Of a DNA stretch of 64,000 bases, positions 45,816 to 55,068 are shown one piece after another (positions within the stretch are counted from its first letter, which is position 1; the number at the start of each line of letters is the position of its first letter). The stretch spans positions 1-64,000 of the forward strand of contig CAZKAQ010000003.1 of assembly GCA_964550655.1 (NCBI GenBank), written 5' to 3'. The notes under the pieces were generated by a model. The model was not told the DNA's origin and did not search any database. It worked only from the letters and a program-made list of their open reading frames with translations. Position numbers and translations under genes: made by a program. Source of the stretch: GCA-1730015 sp964550655 (GTDB lineage Bacteria > Pseudomonadota > Gammaproteobacteria > Granulosicoccales > Granulosicoccaceae).

Positions 45816-46775
45816 ATGAATTTGATCATCAATAGCGAGGCGCTTGAGAAGGACGACAAGTTTTCTCATCCCGAGATTACTGCCAAGGGTGAACCGCGCG
45901 CGCGCGTTGGCTTGAAAAAACTCGAAACGCTTTGGTTTAATACCGGTACGCTTTGCAATCTTGCTTGTGTTAACTGCTATATCGAATCCACTCCGAAAAA
46001 TAATCGCCTGGTCTATCTTTCACATGCCGAAGCGGTTTCTTACCTCGACGAAATTCGCGATAACCAACTCGGTACAGCTGAAATCGGCATCACAGGCGGT
46101 GAGCCTTTCATGAATCCTGATATTTTGAAAATCATGGAAACCTCACTTGAGCGTGGGTTCAGGCTTTTGGTCTTGACCAATGCCATGCGTCCGATGATGA
46201 AATGCGCTGACGGTCTTTTAAAATTGAATGAAACTTATAGCGACCAGATGACGCTTCGTGTTTCAGTTGATCATTTCAAGCCGGAGTTGCACGAGGAAGA
46301 GCGTGGGCCAAATTCCTGGGAGCCAATGATGAAGGGTCTTCAATGGCTTTCAGAACATGGCTTTAACATCGATATTGCCGGTCGCACGCGGTGGGGTGAG
46401 GAAGAAGCAGAGCTGAGAGACGGTTTTGCAGCGTTTTTTGAAAACAATAACATCAAAATTGATGCACAGAATCATAAGCAACTCATTCTGTTTCCCGAAA
46501 TGGAAGAGAATAATGATGTGCCGGAAATCACAACGGCATGCTGGAGTATTCTGGATGTAAATCCTGCGGACATGATGTGTTCTTCATCGCGCATGGTTGT
46601 GAAACACAGGGGGGACAAAAATCCTTCCGTTCAGGCTTGTACACTTTTGGCTTATGACCAGCAATTTAATCTGGGTGAAACACTCAAAGAAGCTTCAAGG
46701 CCCGTGCCCCTCAACCATCGCTTTTGCGCAAAGTTCTGTGTGTTGGGTGGCGGTGCATGTAGCGTGAAAGATTAA
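45816..46775 (+). CDS. Radical SAM enzyme of unknown function
   Basis: 319 residues. The [4Fe-4S]-SAM cluster motif C-x3-C-x2-C is in LCNLACVNCYIES (about 47-58), followed by the GGEP loop EIGITGGEPFMNPDI near 93-107. A C-terminal cysteine group (ACWSI, MCSSSR, QACTLL, RFCAKFCVLGGGAC) resembles a SPASM-like or auxiliary cluster domain. That points to a maturase or a peptide/small-molecule modification enzyme rather than a simple lyase. No precursor peptide is seen nearby. The next gene, 3 bp away, salvages the 5'-deoxyadenosine or methylthioadenosine that such enzymes make. No family name can be given from sequence alone. Base composition is AT-richer than the core genome. Confidence 0.8.
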   Translation: MNLIINSEALEKDDKFSHPEITAKGEPRARVGLKKLETLWFNTGTLCNLACVNCYIESTPKNNRLVYLSHAEAVSYLDEIRDNQLGTAEIGITGGEPFMNPDILKIMETSLERGFRLLVLTNAMRPMMKCADGLLKLNETYSDQMTLRVSVDHFKPELHEEERGPNSWEPMMKGLQWLSEHGFNIDIAGRTRWGEEEAELRDGFAAFFENNNIKIDAQNHKQLILFPEMEENNDVPEITTACWSILDVNPADMMCSSSRMVVKHRGDKNPSVQACTLLAYDQQFNLGETLKEASRPVPLNHRFCAKFCVLGGGACSVKD

Positions 46776-46778
46776 TCC

Positions 46779-47624
46779 ATGTTGGCAATAATTGGTGGAA
46801 CCGGCCTTTATGATATTGAAGGCGTTGAACTGGTTTCAGAACTTGAAATTGACACGCCCTTTGGCACACCGTCCGCCCCTGTGAAGACATTACGCGCCGG
46901 GGAAAGAGATTTTCTGTTTCTGCCACGCCATGGAGCTGGTCATGCGTTTTTGCCCCATGAGATCAATTACCGGGCAAATATCTTTGCCTTGAAGAAAGCT
47001 GGCGCTCGAATGGTTGTTGGCTTTTCCGCTGTAGGAAGTCTTCAACAGGAAATCGCACCCGGTGATTTTAGTGTTCCTTCGCAATATTTTGATCTGACAA
47101 AGGGTAAGCGCGAACATACTTTCTTTGGCAATGGAATCGCGGCGCATGTTTCAACTGCTATTCCTACCTGTCCTGACTTATCTGCCTGGATTGCTGATGT
47201 GGCCGGGCGAAGTAACACAAAGCTTCATATCGATAAAACCTATGCTTGTGTTGAAGGACCTCGTCTTGGTACCAAGGCCGAAAGTTTTTTCATGCGTGGA
47301 GCGGGCTGTGATTTGGTTGGTATGACCAATGTGCCGGAAGTTTTTCTGGCTCGTGAAGCGCAACTGTCATATGCAACCATTTGTATTGCCACCGATTATG
47401 ATTGCTGGCTTGAAGACCCCGAGCAACATGTAACAGTGCAGGCTGTAATTGAGCGGTTTGGAGCCAGTCTTACGAAAGCAAAGGAACTGCTAATGCAAAT
47501 GCTGCAATCACCTTTGCCTCAGGTTGATGAAGATTATCGTAAAGCACTGGCCATGGCTGTGCTTACACCTGATAGTGCGCTTAACAAGGGTCAGCTTTCC
47601 ATGCTGGAAGTCCTCAGAGCTTAA
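46779..47624 (+). CDS. mtnP: Methylthioadenosine phosphorylase family nucleosidase
   Basis: 281 residues of the purine nucleoside phosphorylase superfamily, MTAP branch. It opens LAIIGGTGLYDIEGVEL. Phosphate- and ribose-binding residues lie in FLPRHGAGHAFLPHEINYRA, with GTKAESFFMR and the MTNVPEVFLAREAQLSYATI block (active-site Asp in IATDYDCW). It cleaves methylthioadenosine or, in some branches, methylthioinosine or 5'-deoxyadenosine. It is tightly coupled to the radical SAM gene (start 3 bp after its stop), suggesting it consumes that enzyme's nucleoside by-product. Confidence 0.88.
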   Translation: MLAIIGGTGLYDIEGVELVSELEIDTPFGTPSAPVKTLRAGERDFLFLPRHGAGHAFLPHEINYRANIFALKKAGARMVVGFSAVGSLQQEIAPGDFSVPSQYFDLTKGKREHTFFGNGIAAHVSTAIPTCPDLSAWIADVAGRSNTKLHIDKTYACVEGPRLGTKAESFFMRGAGCDLVGMTNVPEVFLAREAQLSYATICIATDYDCWLEDPEQHVTVQAVIERFGASLTKAKELLMQMLQSPLPQVDEDYRKALAMAVLTPDSALNKGQLSMLEVLRA

Positions 47625-47681
47625 TAGTGTCTCGAGCAGAAAAACCAATAACATTTGAAAGGAAGTTAAAGTCAAACAACC

Positions 47682-49085
47682 ATGTCAATCCTAATTATTT
47701 TAATGGTCACTGCTGGTATTCTAATCGCCAGCCTCGCTATCACGCCCAGAACTCAAACAGTAGAAGGATTTTATCAAGGCTTCTCGGAAACAGGTTCTGC
47801 TCCTTCATTGTGGACCCTTGTGCTTTCACAAGTCACTACATGGATTTTTGCCAGATCGCTAATGACAGCGGCAATTTTAGGCTTTCATTATGGCATCGCA
47901 GGTGCGCTTGCTTACACCGCTTATTATCTGTCTTTCGTCACTGGCGGAGCCATTATTCAGCATTTGCGCTTCAAACATGGTTATAACAATGTACAGAGTT
48001 TTTTAACCGCACAATATGGTTCAGCCGGATCATGGATGTACAACTTCGTGATTATTTTGCGTCTGTTAAGCGAAGTGTTTGCTAACTTGATTGTAGTGGG
48101 TGAAATTTTTGGTCTGAAAGGCTCGCATGAATATTTTCTGGCCATGTTGGCGATTGGTGTGGTGACAGTGACCTATTCATCAATGGGCGGCCTAAGGGCG
48201 TCGCTGCGAACTGATGTGTTTCAATCGGTGATCGTGCTGGCTTTGGTAGTTTTTCTGTTTTTTGCCATGTTGAGCCATGATTTATTTAATTTTTCTGCAC
48301 TAATTAACTCAACTCCGGATATAAGCTCGCCAGGTTGGGTGCTATTGCTCGTGGCAGCTTTGCAATTATGGAGCTACCCACTGCATGATCCGGTGATGAT
48401 GGATCGCGGTTTTTTGGCAGATAAAGAAACCACTCAAAAATCTTTTTTGCATGCTGCATGGATTTCAATAGTCTGTATTTTGATGTTTGCTTCGTTGGGC
48501 GTTTTTGCAGGTCTAAATAAATCCGATGAACAAGGCATGATTGAAGCTTTAACCAGTTTATTTGGCGAACCAATCATGATTTTATTCAGTGTGGCTTTGG
48601 TTGTTTCCGCTTTATCAACACTTGATTCAACCTTTTCAAGTGCATCGAAATTAGTGGTAAAAGACATGCAATTATTGCCAGAGACAGTCAATTCAGGACG
48701 AATTGTGATGATTGCCTTTTTAGTTTTGGGCGGTGCTTTTCTTGTTTGGAATAACAAAGATTTATATGCAGCGGTTGCTGTGAGCGGCACACTATCCATG
48801 TTTTTGTTGCCCGTGATCGTCTTTTCTATTTGGGGGAACCGGCAAATTGCGCTTTGGCCTTTAGTGATCACGTTTGCAGTAACAGTGTTTGGCGCTATCA
48901 CTTATGTTACTGAAACCTCGACCTATAAAAATTTACACTGGATGACAGATGTGTTTGGTTATGAACACAAATACTCTAAATTATTGATTATCTGTCTTGT
49001 TATTGCTGCGGTTGGTTTTGTTACTTTTGCATTGGGCTCAAAAGGGAAAATCCAGCAACCAACAAGTCAAAGGGCGATTATATAG
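47682..49085 (+). CDS. Sodium/solute symporter (SSS family)
   Basis: 467 residues with about 12-13 membrane segments, beginning MSILIILMVTAGILIASLAI. It shows SSS-family features: the second-helix region GFYQGFSE, the Na+-binding helix segments around MTAAILGFHYGIAGALAYTA, and SALSTLDSTFSSASKLVVKD in the eighth to ninth helix region. The substrate is unknown. It lies 57 bp after the phosphorylase gene and probably completes the same operon, so the solute may be a precursor or product of the radical SAM step. The gene is noticeably AT-rich. It converges on guaA. Confidence 0.87.
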   Translation: MSILIILMVTAGILIASLAITPRTQTVEGFYQGFSETGSAPSLWTLVLSQVTTWIFARSLMTAAILGFHYGIAGALAYTAYYLSFVTGGAIIQHLRFKHGYNNVQSFLTAQYGSAGSWMYNFVIILRLLSEVFANLIVVGEIFGLKGSHEYFLAMLAIGVVTVTYSSMGGLRASLRTDVFQSVIVLALVVFLFFAMLSHDLFNFSALINSTPDISSPGWVLLLVAALQLWSYPLHDPVMMDRGFLADKETTQKSFLHAAWISIVCILMFASLGVFAGLNKSDEQGMIEALTSLFGEPIMILFSVALVVSALSTLDSTFSSASKLVVKDMQLLPETVNSGRIVMIAFLVLGGAFLVWNNKDLYAAVAVSGTLSMFLLPVIVFSIWGNRQIALWPLVITFAVTVFGAITYVTETSTYKNLHWMTDVFGYEHKYSKLLIICLVIAAVGFVTFALGSKGKIQQPTSQRAII

Positions 49086-49119
49086 ACATATATGGACGCC
49101 CCGGTTATGTCAAGCAACA

Positions 49120-50694
49120 TCATTCCCATTCAATGGTGGCCGGCGGCTTACTGGAGATGTCATAGACCACGCGTGCTATGCCTTCTATCTCGTTAATAAT
49201 CCGGCGTGACACCAGATCGAGAAAATCGTCCGGCAGCCTCGCCCGATTGGCGGTCATAAAATCAGAGGTTTCTACCGCCCGCAAGCTGATCACATGAGCA
49301 TAGCGACGACCATCTCCGGTAACGCCAACTGATTTAACCGGCAGAAATACCGCAAATGCCTGTGACACCCGATGATAGAGATCATGTGATCGCAGCTCGT
49401 GGATAAAAATGTCATCAGCAAGCCGAAGCGTGTCGGCGTACTCCTTTTTTACTTCACCAAGGATTCTCACGCCGAGCCCCGGCCCCGGAAACGGGTGCCG
49501 GTCTATCATGTTATCTGGCAAGCCAAGTTCACGACCAATCTTGCGTACTTCATCTTTAAATAACTCTCGCAGTGGTTCGACCAGTTTAAGTTCCATATCT
49601 GCCGGCAGGCCACCGACATTATGGTGAGATTTAATAACGTGTGCCTTACCAGTGGCATTACCGGCAGACTCAATAACATCAGGATAGATAGTACCCTGTG
49701 CCAGCCACTTCACATTGCTCAACTTGCGAGCTTCGCGCTCGAATATTTTAATAAAAAGCCCACCAATGATCTTGCGCTTTTGTTCGGGATCATCGACTCC
49801 TTTCAATGCATCAAGAAACTCCTGTTCAGCATCTACCCTGATGACCCGTACACCGAGAGACTCTGCAAAGGTATCCATCACCTGGTCACCTTCACCAAGC
49901 CTTAACAAACCGTTATCAACAAAAACACACACCAGCTGTTTACCTATCGCTTTGTGCAGCATGGCAGCGACTACAGAAGAATCGACCCCGCCGGACAGAC
50001 CCAGCAGCACAGTATCTTCACCGACTGTTTGTTTAACAGTTGCAATGGATGCTTCAACAATACCGGCAGGCTGCCAGTCCGTGCGGCAGTCACATATGTC
50101 TGCCACAAATCGATTGATTATTTCCGAGCCACGCTTTGTGTGAGTCACCTCAACATGAAACTGCAGCGCATAGAGTTTACGTTCTTCATCTGCAAACCCT
50201 GCAATCGGTGCGCTTTCAGTACTGGCAATCAACTTAAAACCTTGTGGTAAAGCCTCTACCCGATCACCATGACTCATCCAGACATCAAGTAGTCCATGAC
50301 CTTCATCGTTAACGTGATCCTGAATATCTTTAAGCAGTTTCGAGTGACCACGTGCGCGCACTGTCGCATAACCGAACTCACTCTTGCGATGTGATGCTAC
50401 ATCGCCACCAAAGTATGCTGCCATTGCCTGCATGCCATAACAGATACCGAGCACCGGTACATTAAGTTTGAATACAATGTCATCAACCGGATGTCGCGAT
50501 TCATTCGTTACTGACTCGGGACCACCAGATAAAATAATCCCGCGCGGTTCAAAGGCCGCGATAAGATCGGCTGCTACATCACAGGCGTATATTTCACAAT
50601 ACACACCTGCTTCTCTGACACGCCTTGCAATAAGTTGCGTGAACTGCGAACCAAAATCGAGGATCAGTATTTTATGGTGGTGGATATCAGCCAA
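49120..50694 (-). CDS. guaA: GMP synthase (glutamine-hydrolysing)
   Basis: 524 residues, standard length. The class I amidotransferase domain (1-~205) has the nucleophile Cys in VLGICYGMQAMA and the His/Glu pair in QFHVEVTHT. The ATP-pyrophosphatase domain follows with the P-loop LLGLSGGVDSSVVAAML (~228-244). The C-terminal dimerisation domain ends PPATIEWE. It makes GMP from XMP. It is downstream of guaB in the usual guaBA order (minus strand) with about 95 bp between, and converges on the symporter gene. Confidence 0.97.
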   Translation of the reverse strand: MADIHHHKILILDFGSQFTQLIARRVREAGVYCEIYACDVAADLIAAFEPRGIILSGGPESVTNESRHPVDDIVFKLNVPVLGICYGMQAMAAYFGGDVASHRKSEFGYATVRARGHSKLLKDIQDHVNDEGHGLLDVWMSHGDRVEALPQGFKLIASTESAPIAGFADEERKLYALQFHVEVTHTKRGSEIINRFVADICDCRTDWQPAGIVEASIATVKQTVGEDTVLLGLSGGVDSSVVAAMLHKAIGKQLVCVFVDNGLLRLGEGDQVMDTFAESLGVRVIRVDAEQEFLDALKGVDDPEQKRKIIGGLFIKIFEREARKLSNVKWLAQGTIYPDVIESAGNATGKAHVIKSHHNVGGLPADMELKLVEPLRELFKDEVRKIGRELGLPDNMIDRHPFPGPGLGVRILGEVKKEYADTLRLADDIFIHELRSHDLYHRVSQAFAVFLPVKSVGVTGDGRRYAHVISLRAVETSDFMTANRARLPDDFLDLVSRRIINEIEGIARVVYDISSKPPATIEWE

Positions 50695-50790
50695 CGTCGC
50701 TCCGGTAAGCTTTTGCAGGAATGTAAAATTTTAAAGAGTATTGCAGCTGATCAAATGCAGCAATCTGTTTAAGTAAAACCGGGAGAGTGA

Positions 50791-52251
50791 TTATTCAAGC
50801 CGGTAGTTGGGCGGTTCTTTGGTGATCTGTACATCGTGCACATGGCTCTCACGCATTCCGGCATTACTGACTTTGACGAAGTTTGCTTCGGTCTGCATTG
50901 CCGCTATTGACTCACAGCCACAATAACCCATACCCGAACGTAAGCCACCAATTAACTGATGCAGCACAGCGCTTAATGGTCCTTTATATGGCACCCTGCC
51001 CTCGATACCTTCCGGCACGAGTTTCTGTGGAGAGCTTTCATCGTCCTGAAAGTAACGATCACTCGAACCTTGCTGCATGGCACCAACCGATCCCATACCA
51101 CGATAGGACTTATAAGACCGCCCCTGATATAACTCTACTTCACCCGGTGCTTCTTCAGTACCTGCAAGCAAACTGCCGATCATCACACTCGATGCACCGG
51201 CAGCTATGGCTTTAACAATATCACCTGAAAAGCGGATCCCTCCGTCTGCGATAACCGGCACACCAGTACCTGCGGCACCCTGCACCACGTTATCGATTGC
51301 GGTTATTTGTGGCACACCAATACCGGCGACGATTCGGGTAGTACAGATTGAACCCGGTCCGATGCCGACTTTCAAGCCATCCGCGCCCGCGTCAATTAAT
51401 GCAGATGCAGCTGCCGCGGTGGCAATATTACCTGCCACAATCTGCAGATGCGGGAAGCGCTGTCTGGTTTTTTTTACGCGATCAATAACACTTTGCGCAT
51501 GGCCATGTGCAGTATCGACAATAAGTACATCGACACCTGCTTCAACCAGTGCATCGGTGCGATCATCCGTGTCTGCTCCAACCCCTATCGCAGCACCGGC
51601 TATGAGTCTTTCATGAGGGTCTTTACAAGCCATGGGATAATGACGTGCACTTCTGACGTCTTTGACGGTTATCATGCCTTTAAGTTGAAACGAATCATCT
51701 ACCACAAGGACTCTTTCAATGCGGTTCTGATGCAGTTTATTCAGCGCCTCTTCACGCGGCGCATCAACAGGTACCGTTACCAGTTTCTCTTTGGGCGTCA
51801 TCATGCTCGAGACGGGCTCATCATCCCGGGTCTCGAAGCGGATATCGCGTTTGGTGACAATGCCGACCAGGCCACTGCCATCGACAACCGGTAAACCCGA
51901 GATACCATGTTTGGCGGTCAGCTCACGCACTTCCCGCAGTGTTGTCTGTGGCGTGATGGTGATGGGCTCTAACACCACACCGCTTTCAAAGCGTTTGACG
52001 CGGCGCACTTCTGCCGCCTGCAAAGCTACCGACATATTCTTGTGAACAATACCAATACCGCCCTCCTGCGCCATGGCAATAGCCAGCCGGGAGTCGGTCA
52101 CGGTGTCCATTGCCGCCGAGAGCAGTGGAATATTCAGGGCAATTTCGCGAGTTAATCGGGTCTTCAGTTGCACCTGATTAGGCAGCACGAGGGAGTGCGA
52201 AGGTTGTAACAATACGTCGTCGAACGTGAGTGCGTCCTGAACGATATTCAT
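50791..52251 (-). CDS. guaB: IMP dehydrogenase
   Basis: 486 residues. The TIM-barrel core is interrupted by two CBS domains (~95-205: TKHGISGLPVVDGSGLVG and ARHYPMACK region). The catalytic Cys is in GPGSICTTRIVAGIG, and the flap Arg/Tyr region is YKSYRGMGSVGAMQQGSSDR. It oxidises IMP to XMP with NAD. First gene of guaBA. It is divergent from xseA with about 165 bp between, the arrangement conserved in gammaproteobacteria. Confidence 0.97.
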   Translation of the reverse strand: MNIVQDALTFDDVLLQPSHSLVLPNQVQLKTRLTREIALNIPLLSAAMDTVTDSRLAIAMAQEGGIGIVHKNMSVALQAAEVRRVKRFESGVVLEPITITPQTTLREVRELTAKHGISGLPVVDGSGLVGIVTKRDIRFETRDDEPVSSMMTPKEKLVTVPVDAPREEALNKLHQNRIERVLVVDDSFQLKGMITVKDVRSARHYPMACKDPHERLIAGAAIGVGADTDDRTDALVEAGVDVLIVDTAHGHAQSVIDRVKKTRQRFPHLQIVAGNIATAAAASALIDAGADGLKVGIGPGSICTTRIVAGIGVPQITAIDNVVQGAAGTGVPVIADGGIRFSGDIVKAIAAGASSVMIGSLLAGTEEAPGEVELYQGRSYKSYRGMGSVGAMQQGSSDRYFQDDESSPQKLVPEGIEGRVPYKGPLSAVLHQLIGGLRSGMGYCGCESIAAMQTEANFVKVSNAGMRESHVHDVQITKEPPNYRLE

Positions 52252-52418
52252 AGGTAGTTGCCCGGTTGCGGATAATCTTGATCTTGATCTTGACCGTGCA
52301 CTTCATTATATCAGTTTGACCGGCGCGAGTTAACTTGATTAACTACCGCTGCCTGTCACTCTGAGTGACACCGGCTCTGTTGCCTGTTTTGAACTCACCA
52401 CTGTGCAGGAATTTCCCG

Positions 52419-53765
52419 ATGGAACAAATACCCATGGCACTTGATGAGGTGTACTCCGTCAGCGATTTGAATTCGGAGGTCAAGTGGCTGTTGGATACCC
52501 AGTTTGGCAGCATCTGGGTCGAGGGTGAAATCTCTAATTTAATGCGCGCCCGCACGGGGCACATGTACTTTTCACTCAAAGACAGCAAATCACAACTGCG
52601 CTGTGCGATGTTCCGCAACGACAACCGGCGCGTGCAATTTACACCGGCCGACGGCCAGAAGGTGCTGGTCAGAGGCAGGCTGGGTATCTATGAACAACGT
52701 GGTGATTACCAGCTGATAGCCGACAAAATGATGGAGGTCGGTGTCGGTGCACTGCAGCAGCAATTCGAAGCAACCAAGAAACGATTACAGGCGGAAGGTC
52801 TGTTTGATGAGACTCACAAGCAACCATTACCGGCTTTTCCCACACGCATCGGGCTTGTAACGTCTCCCACGGGTGCAGCACTGCAAGATGCATTAAATGT
52901 ACTGAGACGCCGATTCCGCTGTGCCGAATTGATTGTCTACCCGGTTACTGTACAGGGCAAACAGGCAGCGCCCTCGATAGCCGGCATGCTGAAGATCGCC
53001 AATCAGCGTGCCGAGTGTGATGTGCTCATGCTAATGCGAGGAGGCGGATCACTGGAAGATTTATGGGCCTTTAATGAAGAGACCGTTGCGCGCGCCGTCT
53101 TTGCATCAAAAATTCCAATCATTTGTGGCGTTGGGCATGAGATTGATTTCAGCATAGCTGATCTGGTTGCGGATCAACGCGCGCCCACACCATCTGCTGC
53201 AGCGGAACTGGTCAGTCCTGATCAGACAGAGCTGCAACAAGCACTGATGGCCCTGCAACGAAGAATGCTGCGAATGATCAGGCAGCACGCAGAATCTAAC
53301 ACGCACAATTTGAAACAACTATTGCGCAGGCTCAACAACCAACACCCGAGTCAGCAGTTACAACAGAGAACACAACGGTGCGATGAACTCGATTTGCGCT
53401 TGCAGCGCGCGATGCAGCTTTCAGCGTCAAAGGCGAACAACTATTTGTCGAGCCTGCAACTACGACTGCGCAATCTGTCACCGCAACGTGAAATCACGCG
53501 CCGACGCGAGCGAATCACACTGTGCCACAACCGTTTAGTGCAAAACCTGAACGCAATAGTTGAAACCACCCGGGCACGACTCGAAAGCAACCTGCGGGCG
53601 CTGCAAACCATCAGCCCGCTTAACACCCTGGCTCGCGGCTACGCTATCGTGCAAAAGCCTGACGGCGAAGTCATCACTTCCACAGGGCAATTGGAACCTG
53701 AGCAGCAGATTGAAGTCAGAGTATCGGACGGTCGCGCCGGAGCGACCATCAACCGGATCGATTGA
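52419..53765 (+). CDS. xseA: Exodeoxyribonuclease VII large subunit
   Basis: 448 residues from the ATG at 52419, chosen because CAGGA lies 8 bases upstream and the family's start MEQIPMALDEVYSVSDLNSE follows; a frame opening further upstream is not supported. N-terminal OB domain (to ~105), catalytic domain with the GxxxD-type motif region GVGHEIDFSIADLVADQRAPTP (shown in part: GHEIDFSIADLVAD) near 240-260, a long coiled coil (~275-390) and a C-terminal SARYAI-like tail. It degrades single-stranded DNA with XseB, which is not adjacent. Divergent from guaB. Confidence 0.95.
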   Translation: MEQIPMALDEVYSVSDLNSEVKWLLDTQFGSIWVEGEISNLMRARTGHMYFSLKDSKSQLRCAMFRNDNRRVQFTPADGQKVLVRGRLGIYEQRGDYQLIADKMMEVGVGALQQQFEATKKRLQAEGLFDETHKQPLPAFPTRIGLVTSPTGAALQDALNVLRRRFRCAELIVYPVTVQGKQAAPSIAGMLKIANQRAECDVLMLMRGGGSLEDLWAFNEETVARAVFASKIPIICGVGHEIDFSIADLVADQRAPTPSAAAELVSPDQTELQQALMALQRRMLRMIRQHAESNTHNLKQLLRRLNNQHPSQQLQQRTQRCDELDLRLQRAMQLSASKANNYLSSLQLRLRNLSPQREITRRRERITLCHNRLVQNLNAIVETTRARLESNLRALQTISPLNTLARGYAIVQKPDGEVITSTGQLEPEQQIEVRVSDGRAGATINRID

Positions 53766-54078
53766 CTGCATATTATTGAAAACAACAGCTGAACGGTACA
53801 AACGGCGCCCCTTTGCTGCAGCACGCAGGCTTTCGATTTGGTCCGATTGGCAGCCAATCCGGTGTGTGACCAAATAAGCATTGATGGCCGAATCAGGCCT
53901 GCATTTACCCGATTGGGCCGCGCTAACTGCCCGTAATTGCTTCACATTTTTAGAAAATGACTACTCCACAGAACTGCCGGAGGCTGCTCGATCTGTCACA
54001 AAAAGCCGTGATTAAATTTGCCTCCAAAACCGAAATCTGATAGAAACCACCGGCTTCGGATTATGTACAGGCGTAAAG
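53766..54078. other. Intergenic region with nested inverted repeat upstream of dksA
   Basis: 313 bp without genes. At 53836-53875 an outer pair, ATTTGGTC and GACCAAAT, encloses an inner pair, GATTGG and CCAATC, giving a potential two-part cruciform. It could end xseA transcription or serve as a binding site. The rest shows nothing specific. Confidence 0.45.
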
Positions 54079-54963
54079 ATGGCCACGAAAAAGAAAACTG
54101 CCAGGGCAGCAAGCTCGGATGTTGCCACAGCAACCCGTCGGGCAACTGCAAAGAAGAAAGCCAGCCCGACCCCCAAAAAGAAAGCTGTAGCCAAAAAATC
54201 TGCAGCTAAGAAAAAAGCGACCGCAAAAAAGGTGAATCCAGTCAAAGTAGCCGCTGTTGAAGAAGCAGCGCCAAAAAAGAAGGCCCCTGCGAAAAAGGCA
54301 GCCAGCAAGAAAACGGTCGCCAGAAAAGCACCGGTCAAGAAAGTTGCGGCTAAAAAGGCGCCGGCTAAAAAAGCGCCNNNNNNNNNNNNNNNNNNNNNNN
54401 NNNNNNNNNNNNNNNNNNNNNNNNNNNNNNNNNNNNNNNNNNNNNNNNNNNNNNNNNNNNNNNNNNNNNNNNNNNNNGCGCCGGCTAAAAAAGCGCCCGC
54501 AAAGAAAGTGCAGGCTAAGAGGAAAGCCGCTCCGGCACGTGCAGCGGCCGATGGTCAGTTCAAGACGTTCGATCCCTACCAGCCAGGCAAGGGCGAGGAT
54601 TACATGAACGATGAGCAGATCGAGCACTTTCGGCAAATACTGCTGAACTGGAAATTATCGTTAATGGAGGAAGTTGATCGTACCGTTGGTCACATGAAAA
54701 GCGACGCGACTAACTTTCCCGACCCGAACGACCGGGCGACTCAGGAAGAAGAGTTCAGTCTGGAGCTTCGTACCCGTGATCGTGAACGCAAGCTGATTAA
54801 AAAAATCGATGAGTCCATCAGCAAACTCGATGAAGACGAATACGGTTACTGCGATGGCTGTGGTGTCGAAATCGGTATCAGGCGACTTGAAGCACGACCG
54901 ACTGCAAATTTATGCATAGAGTGTAAGACGCTTGAAGAGATTCGCGAAAAGCAGATTGCATAG
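54079..54963 (+). CDS. dksA: DksA with long Lys/Ala-rich N-terminal tail, spanning an assembly gap
   Basis: A DksA-type C-terminal region (~155-294) has the coiled coil with DPNDRATQEEEFSLELRTRD (the acidic tip Asp residues of DksA) and the zinc finger C-x2-C-x17-C-x2-C (CDGCG ... LCIEC). Ahead of it is a histone-H1-like tail of repeated AKKAPAKKA units, interrupted by the 100-N gap, so the true tail length and residue count are unknown. DksA binds RNA polymerase and mediates the stringent response with ppGpp. Such tails occur in some gammaproteobacterial DksA proteins. It is followed by a terminator and then gluQ, the usual gene order. Confidence 0.92.
   Translation: MATKKKTARAASSDVATATRRATAKKKASPTPKKKAVAKKSAAKKKATAKKVNPVKVAAVEEAAPKKKAPAKKAASKKTVARKAPVKKVAAKKAPAKKAXXXXXXXXXXXXXXXXXXXXXXXXXXXXXXXXXXAPAKKAPAKKVQAKRKAAPARAAADGQFKTFDPYQPGKGEDYMNDEQIEHFRQILLNWKLSLMEEVDRTVGHMKSDATNFPDPNDRATQEEEFSLELRTRDRERKLIKKIDESISKLDEDEYGYCDGCGVEIGIRRLEARPTANLCIECKTLEEIREKQIA
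54378..54477. other. Assembly gap of 100 N
   Basis: Exactly 100 N, the conventional placeholder for a gap of unknown size. The same 20-base sequence, GCGCCGGCTAAAAAAGCGCC, lies immediately on both sides (54358-54377 and 54478-54497). The gap is therefore due to a short tandem repeat that the assembler could not span. Confidence 0.97.
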
Positions 54964-54991
54964 CTTTAAACAGAACTTGTTTGTTCATACT

Positions 54992-55025
54992 AACGGCACA
55001 TCCCGATGGATGTGCCGTTTTGCAT
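54992..55025 (+). terminator. Intrinsic terminator of dksA
   Basis: A perfect 12-bp stem, AACGGCACATCC (54992-55003) with GGATGTGCCGTT (55008-55019), around a CGAT tetraloop, followed by TTTGCATTTT. It lies 29 bp after the dksA stop codon. It also argues against any gluQ start upstream of 55069. Confidence 0.9.
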
Positions 55026-55068
55026 TTTACGGTGCAGGTTTTATGGTCTGCATAAACATGCAATAACA

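Noticed and set aside
54061..54636. 191-codon minus-strand frame opposite dksA
   Set aside because: Arises from antisense of the Lys/Ala repeat and crosses the N gap.
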